Source of the DNA: Nocardiopsis_B mangrovi
Lineage (GTDB): Bacteria; Actinomycetota; Actinomycetes; Streptosporangiales; Streptosporangiaceae
Assembly: GCF_042653925.1 (NCBI RefSeq)
Contig: NZ_JBHSFQ010000015.1
Location: forward strand, 1-64,000
DNA length: 64,000 nucleotides
Reading direction: 5' to 3'
Below the pieces are notes generated by a model. That model searched no databases and was not told where the DNA came from. It saw only the letters and a list, made by a program, of their open reading frames with translations. A program made the translations under genes and the position numbers. Below, one piece after another: positions 60,601 to 64,000 of the stretch; positions within the stretch are counted from its first letter, which is position 1; each line of letters starts with the position of its first letter.

Positions 60601-63600
60601 CGGTCCTCGCCCCTCACCTCAGGAATGTCAAGGAAGACGTCGCCAGGAGCGTCTGGCAGGACCTCGGAGTCGACGGTCCGCTCGGCCGCCTCGGCGGTGG
60701 GCGCCCCCTGGGCGCCGACCCCCCCGTCAACGGACATGTCGGTGTCGAAGCCACCGCCGAACGTGCCCTCCGCATCCAAGGCGCCGATGAGGTCGCCATC
60801 GCCGAAAGCGTCCTCCTCCCGCGAAGCGGTATCAGCGGTCGCCTGGTAGCCGTGGTAGGCGTCACCGGAAGGATTGGGCGCCCAGCCCGGGATCGGCACC
60901 CATCCCGCGGGCACGATCTCGGCCTCCACGAACAACAAATCCTCCACACCCGCGCCCGGCACCCGCTCGGCGGGGTGCCGGTAGGCGGCGTGAACGACAA
61001 GACGTGCCCCCCGCGCCACCAGTACACGGCCCGGCCCGTCTTCGGGCTCCCCGGCCACGTAGACGGCCGGGAAGCCCTGAGGGACACGGACCATCACATG
61101 GGCGGGGGCGTCGTCGGCGGCGCGCGTACCGAACGTGCCGGCGAGGTAGTGCGGGACGTCCACCACCGTGCCCACAGCATCGCGGGGATGGCCGGGGTTG
61201 ATACCCAACCGGCCCAGCAATCCCGCCCCGGCCCCCAGGTGCACGGTGACCGCCACCGGCAGCACCGCCAACCCCAGAACAGTGTCGACGTCGCCGACGA
61301 TCCACCCGAAATCGTCGCGGTCATCGGGTACGACATCGCCGCCGGCCAGCCCCTCATCGACCATGTCCCGGAGATGGTCGATGTACTTCCTGAAGGAATC
61401 GGCCTGGAGTTCGGTGGTGTGCAGGGCGTGGGCGCCCTCCACCGAAGCCACCGCCCCCTCCACGGTCTCCACGATCGGCAGGTACATCCGCGCCCACTCA
61501 TCAGCGGCCACATCATCGACCCGCGCACGGACAGTGTTACCCATGCCCCCGCCGGGATCCTGGTGCCGGTCAACGCCATCCCAAAGCGCAGGCGCAGGCA
61601 ACGGGGTACGGCCGATCTGGCCATCGACAGAACCGCCCTGGGGGCGGGGGGCGTCGGGGAACTGTCCAGTGTCACTCGTCGCCGAGGAGCCGATACGGGG
61701 CGTGCCGGTGTCGGCGTGGGAGGCAGGCTCGAAGCCGGCGATGAGACGACGGACGGCCCCGGGGTTGAGGTGGCGGAGGTCGGGCTGGAGGTTGTTGACG
61801 CGGGCCTCGTGGGCCAGTCCGCTTTTGCCGTCCACTCTCACGCGGGCGTAGATCTCGACAAGGCGATGCCCGATCGTGCCCTGCGCTATTCCTGTCAGTG
61901 CTTGGATTTGTTTGATGGTCTTTCCCTTCCCGGCGAGGAAGGCGATGTTGCGGTCGTCACCCTCGAGCGCCGTGACCGGGATGATTCGGGTATCGGGGGC
62001 GTAGGCGGGGGGATCGTTGAGGGCGTCCGAGCGCTGTCCGGGATTGCCGGGACGGGCCGGGAAGACCTGGAGCTCCGCGTCTTCGGCGGAGTGGTACCCG
62101 ATGTCCTCCAGCCGGTACCGGTAGACCAGGTCGGCGAGGAACTCCTCAAACGTGCGGGCATCCTCACTGTGCTTGCCGTCCTTGCCAGCTGCCAGCCCAG
62201 ACAGATCAATACCCTTCAGGGGGACACCCGCCCCCCGATCACCGGCATCGGCATCGGCATCGGCATCGGCATCGGCATCGGCATCGGCATCGGCATCGGC
62301 ATCGGCCGACCGTACCGGCTCCGAGCCAGGCGCGGGATCGTAAAAACGGTCAAAGACCCAATCACCCGAAACATCACCGCGAGACACCCCCTCACCGCCG
62401 GACAGCCCTTCACGGCCCGACGCACCGGAACCCTCAATCGCACCACCGCCAGCGCCGGCAGCACGAGAAGCAACGCCGGGAAGCAGCCCATCACCACCCA
62501 CGACGCCGCTAACACCTCCAACCCCGGCATCAGACCCCTCCTCCGGGGCACCCCCCTCCCCATGAACACCCACGTCCGCACCACGGACACCGTCCACATC
62601 ACCGAACTCCTCAAGCCGGTACCGGCGGACGAGGCCATCAACGGACCCCTCGAACTCCGGACCCCGCTCCCCGCCCGACTTGGGATCACCCGAAGCGCTC
62701 GAACCCGGCGCGACCGGACGGTCGCCACCCCACGGACCACCGGCACCGGCGGCTTCCCGCGACCGCACCGGGCCAGGAGCATAGAAACCGTCCACATCGC
62801 CATCAGAGTCGGACTCATCGTCCACGGCCCGGCCACGATCCCTCTGCACGCCACCCCGGCCACCGTCAGAATCCGCCCCGTCCCGGACCTCTTCCTGCCC
62901 GCGCGGTGCCTGCGGTGCGGCCTCGCGATTGAGCGCGTTACTGAACACGTCGGCCAAGCTCTCCCCGGGCAACGACGGCGAAGACGCCTGCCGCTCCCGC
63001 GCAACAGAGACGGCGACACCCTCAATGGCGTCCCGGCCCCGCCCATCGGAGGTGTCGTGGACGTCGTTCTCGCGAAGGCCGGCCGGGGGTGCGCCTTGCC
63101 GGGTCCGGGTCCCCGAGCCACCGGCGTGGCCATAGCCACGGCTACCGGCCCCACCGCTCCCACCCCCAGAAGCGGTGGGTCCCTGCCCAGAGAAGGAAGC
63201 GCCGCCGCTACCACCGGACAGGGCACCCGCACCGCCGCCCGGAGGCGGAGGATCATCGGGCCCACGCCCACGCCCGCCATGGCCACGGCCGTGTCCCTCC
63301 TCGACGTCGGAGACGTCGTAGAGGTCTCCCTCGGAGTCGGAGTCCTGTTCCGCCGTACGACCGACGGCGCCGGCGTCAACGCGGGCGGTCACCTGCACAC
63401 GGCGATGGATTTCGTCGATGAGGCCGGCGGCCGAGCGTCGATCTCCGTCCTTGAGCTTGGCGGCGATTCCGGGGTGCGCCAAGCCCCGCTCGATGAGGTA
63501 CAGCACCCTGCGCGTGTAGGGGGTCAGCCCGCTCGCGAGTTCCCGGGCGGTAGCGCGGTCGGGTGCGACCGCTGCGCGATCAGCGGCGTCCATCGCGGCA

Positions 63601-64000
63601 TCCATGGACTCACGGAAGATGTAGGTCGCCTGCTCCCGGCTGTTTACGTTTAGGCGCCTGTAGATCCCGTTGGCCCCGGAGACGGCGGTCCCGGACGCGC
63701 CGAGGTCCCAGAGAATCTGCTCCGGAGGTCGATCATCCTTGTCGAGAAGCTGGAGGAGTCGGCGCTGGTGAGGCGACAGCACACTCAGACGTCCGTCGCC
63801 GAAGCCGGGGTCGGGCCCGAGAAGACCGCCGGGCTCGAGGTCGCTGGTCGCATCGGCCGCGCGGGCAATGGCCTCCGCATCGTCGCGATCGCCCGCGCCC
63901 AGGCGATCGTAGATTTTGGAGAAGTTCCCGGAGCCCGGGATGTCCTTGTTGCTCCGCCCCTGCTTCATGAGGTCCAGGGCGTTGCGCTGGGGGGGCGTGA
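57675..64000 (-). CDS. Giant multi-HTH protein with ADP-ribosyltransferase-like domain (5' end outside)
   Basis: The last 2,107 or so codons of a very large gene; the frame is open to the right edge (TPPQRNALDLMKQGRSNKDI). About eleven LuxR/sigma-4-like helix-turn-helix modules are seen at roughly 63.9, 63.75, 63.5, 61.9, 60.5, 60.2, 59.0, 58.8, 58.5, 58.0 and 57.8 kb; the clearest are LTFRQRGILNLMRQGLDDEA and LTVGQLDVLNLMRRGLDDEA, each ending in SRHLHLxxRDDVIAIA. At about 61.53-60.90 kb lies an ADP-ribosyltransferase-like domain (VVDVPHYLAGTFGTRA, FPAVYVAGEPEDGPG, VARGARLVV, FVEAEIV). Long Gly/Ser/Asp linkers, some repeated (SLADVFSNALNREA and SLAELFGGAPNREA), join them. It resembles the giant mosaic, toxin-like proteins of actinomycetes. 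Whether the modules bind DNA is unknown. Confidence 0.8.
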   Translation of the reverse strand, partial: TPPQRNALDLMKQGRSNKDIPGSGNFSKIYDRLGAGDRDDAEAIARAADATSDLEPGGLLGPDPGFGDGRLSVLSPHQRRLLQLLDKDDRPPEQILWDLGASGTAVSGANGIYRRLNVNSREQATYIFRESMDAAMDAADRAAVAPDRATARELASGLTPYTRRVLYLIERGLAHPGIAAKLKDGDRRSAAGLIDEIHRRVQVTARVDAGAVGRTAEQDSDSEGDLYDVSDVEEGHGRGHGGRGRGPDDPPPPGGGAGALSGGSGGASFSGQGPTASGGGSGGAGSRGYGHAGGSGTRTRQGAPPAGLRENDVHDTSDGRGRDAIEGVAVSVARERQASSPSLPGESLADVFSNALNREAAPQAPRGQEEVRDGADSDGGRGGVQRDRGRAVDDESDSDGDVDGFYAPGPVRSREAAGAGGPWGGDRPVAPGSSASGDPKSGGERGPEFEGSVDGLVRRYRLEEFGDVDGVRGADVGVHGEGGAPEEGSDAGVGGVSGVVGGDGLLPGVASRAAGAGGGAIEGSGASGREGLSGGEGVSRGDVSGDWVFDRFYDPAPGSEPVRSADADADADADADADADADADAGDRGAGVPLKGIDLSGLAAGKDGKHSEDARTFEEFLADLVYRYRLEDIGYHSAEDAELQVFPARPGNPGQRSDALNDPPAYAPDTRIIPVTALEGDDRNIAFLAGKGKTIKQIQALTGIAQGTIGHRLVEIYARVRVDGKSGLAHEARVNNLQPDLRHLNPGAVRRLIAGFEPASHADTGTPRIGSSATSDTGQFPDAPRPQGGSVDGQIGRTPLPAPALWDGVDRHQDPGGGMGNTVRARVDDVAADEWARMYLPIVETVEGAVASVEGAHALHTTELQADSFRKYIDHLRDMVDEGLAGGDVVPDDRDDFGWIVGDVDTVLGLAVLPVAVTVHLGAGAGLLGRLGINPGHPRDAVGTVVDVPHYLAGTFGTRAADDAPAHVMVRVPQGFPAVYVAGEPEDGPGRVLVARGARLVVHAAYRHPAERVPGAGVEDLLFVEAEIVPAGWVPIPGWAPNPSGDAYHGYQATADTASREEDAFGDGDLIGALDAEGTFGGGFDTDMSVDGGVGAQGAPTAEAAERTVDSEVLPDAPGDVFLDIPEVRGEDRARERIRELARRYLAGLTFRQRGILNLMRQGLDDEAISETFKPRMSPKTVGGHVSDISRHLHLHSRDDVIAIARAAELGADLAAGQGPGTASGSGRGTAGAGGRGLTDDHRRALDLIEENLRSPVIVSRLDVGEPGSAAGLVNDIRRLLGEADRVDLDAVVRAVQQDTGGQDQDPGGGTGSTMIAALDAAGTFDGEGFSFDFDGTFQEGASDPEPMVVDDDDSGSDSEGGDDGDLYVYSGGGGRRPDPGPGTGATGGGDGRTGGAGSGRRGAATDDIRDTSDAVLSDGRGPVGAEDGVGSSGPERQVPVPPSSAPARLVSGPPTPDRDLPRPPAPSQSSPGQSLAELFGGAPNREAAPREPRIPGEGRDEVDSDGGQGGVQRDRVRAVEGESDSGGAVDGFYASAPVRSREAADADRDASDASDSDDLYGVSDDEGRDGTRSRAPEPARSADPGYAPGRGGDPESLPDAPAALAPARELTAEQLTRAKGNISRLSDREFDFLVALGAERTDGEIFTRLDIRPGPAFSALMEGVTGSLGVEGREQAVAVARAAELTDDSAPGDMGHGALMERALTRVGVLDDARRQLLGLLPKQNGDIGEELRMSVSRVTQGVRSLVHRLGVRDRGEAIAVARAAELAPAEGPAGERLAQAADRINKLTDQQYEVFVHLGAERDNGQIARHVKTRKGTFISEDRAARLVSAVVDTLKVHNRAEAGVVARRAGLARATADSGQAPPTASAAGPEVPEAIAVSSDETDSDASDSSDREDLHVVPGDHDGGPDAPDDRGFLPDALAPGSERTVDSEARPDTPGDVFLGAPEPSSEDRARERIHELARRYLAGLTVGQLDVLNLMRRGLDDEAIANASDRSPATVRRRVNDISRHLHLYYRDDVIAIAEAAVAEPGEDRPTGRLTDFHRTTLALITERLGDPEIVGRLDGGEPGSAAGLVNEIHRLLREADRVDAGAVVRAAYQDTGGQE
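58083..58144 (-). repeat. 62-bp direct repeat, copy 1
   Basis: Matches 60549-60610 at 60 of 62 positions. It encodes the end of the ARERIxELARRYLAGLT block that leads into a helix-turn-helix module. Such nucleotide identity within a diverged protein repeat suggests recent gene conversion. Confidence 0.75.
60549..60610 (-). repeat. 62-bp direct repeat, copy 2
   Basis: Second copy of the repeat at 58083-58144, 2.47 kb away in the same gene and same orientation. Confidence 0.75.
61079..61181 (-). repeat. Parent copy of the orphan ART fragment
   Basis: The in-gene copy of the sequence repeated at 57552-57654. It encodes the beginning of the ADP-ribosyltransferase-like core in the giant protein. 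Confidence 0.8.
62244..62305 (-). repeat. GGCATC hexanucleotide tract, about ten units
   Basis: A perfect 6-nt repeat that codes for alternating Ala-Asp on the minus strand within a linker of the giant protein. Because the unit is two codons, slippage changes linker length without breaking the frame. Confidence 0.95.

Noticed and set aside
62244..62305. Short regular repeat considered as CRISPR
   Set aside because: The unit is 6 nt without spacers and encodes Ala-Asp in frame; no CRISPR features.
60108..63653. A long plus-strand frame opposite the giant gene
   Set aside because: Shadow of a GC-rich gene; the minus strand carries clear repeated modules while the plus strand gives no family.

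Overview
This is chromosomal DNA from a very high-G+C actinomycete. Codon third positions are almost all G or C, many genes use GTG starts, and several genes overlap by 4 bp (GTGA or ATGA). The gene content also fits Actinomycetota: gcvP with an actinobacterial-type glycine riboswitch beside a MerR regulator resembling M. tuberculosis Rv1830, a lone 3Fe-4S ferredoxin next to a P450, an F420/NADP reductase-like protein, and a BlaI-M56 pair. A family such as Nocardiopsaceae (Streptosporangiales) is plausible but not proven. I saw no rRNA, tRNA or CRISPR array. The only mobile-element sequence is the tail of an IS982-type transposase at the left edge.

Left part (1-24.4 kb) is mostly small metabolic and regulatory units: a TPR protein; gcvP and its riboswitch; a secreted PhoD-type phosphodiesterase coupled to a polysaccharide-lyase-like beta-sandwich protein; TetR genes beside gene remnants (an alcohol dehydrogenase tail and an oxidoreductase amino terminus); a TetR/P450/ferredoxin unit with paired operators; a fatty acid desaturase coupled to an EamA transporter; and a three-gene operon (Baeyer-Villiger monooxygenase, 12-blade propeller of SMP-30 type, SDR) that could take a cyclic alcohol through ketone and lactone to a hydroxy acid. 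A FAD amine/amino acid oxidase-like gene follows.

Middle part (24.4-44.2 kb): a CPBP protease, a lipoprotein alpha/beta hydrolase, then a pair that looks like a defence module: a tandem SLATT membrane protein followed by a polytopic membrane protein with an amino-terminal TIR domain and a second TIR-like domain. Next is a LysR-controlled operon (secondary transporter, MmgE/PrpD protein, M20 peptidase), then a GntR-controlled sugar-acid operon (enolase-superfamily dehydratase, IlvD/Edd dehydratase, KDPG-type aldolase, an Nramp-fold transporter without the metal-binding motif, aldehyde dehydrogenase).

Right part (44.2-64 kb): a second P450; a cell-envelope stress locus made of M56 protease, BlaI repressor, LAS-type metallopeptidase lipoprotein and GNAT enzyme on the minus strand, facing a small gene and murJ on the plus strand, with a shared TACA-N2-TGTA-type site in front of both arms; a MerR regulon in which an almost identical promoter-operator is placed before a nitroreductase and a distant F420/NADP reductase-like gene; an AraC/SDR/SnoaL group; a TIGR03086 protein; and the 3' 6.3 kb of a giant gene whose protein strings together about eleven LuxR-like helix-turn-helix modules around a central ADP-ribosyltransferase-like domain. 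An orphan copy of part of that toxin-like domain lies just past its stop codon, which suggests recombination of cassettes.
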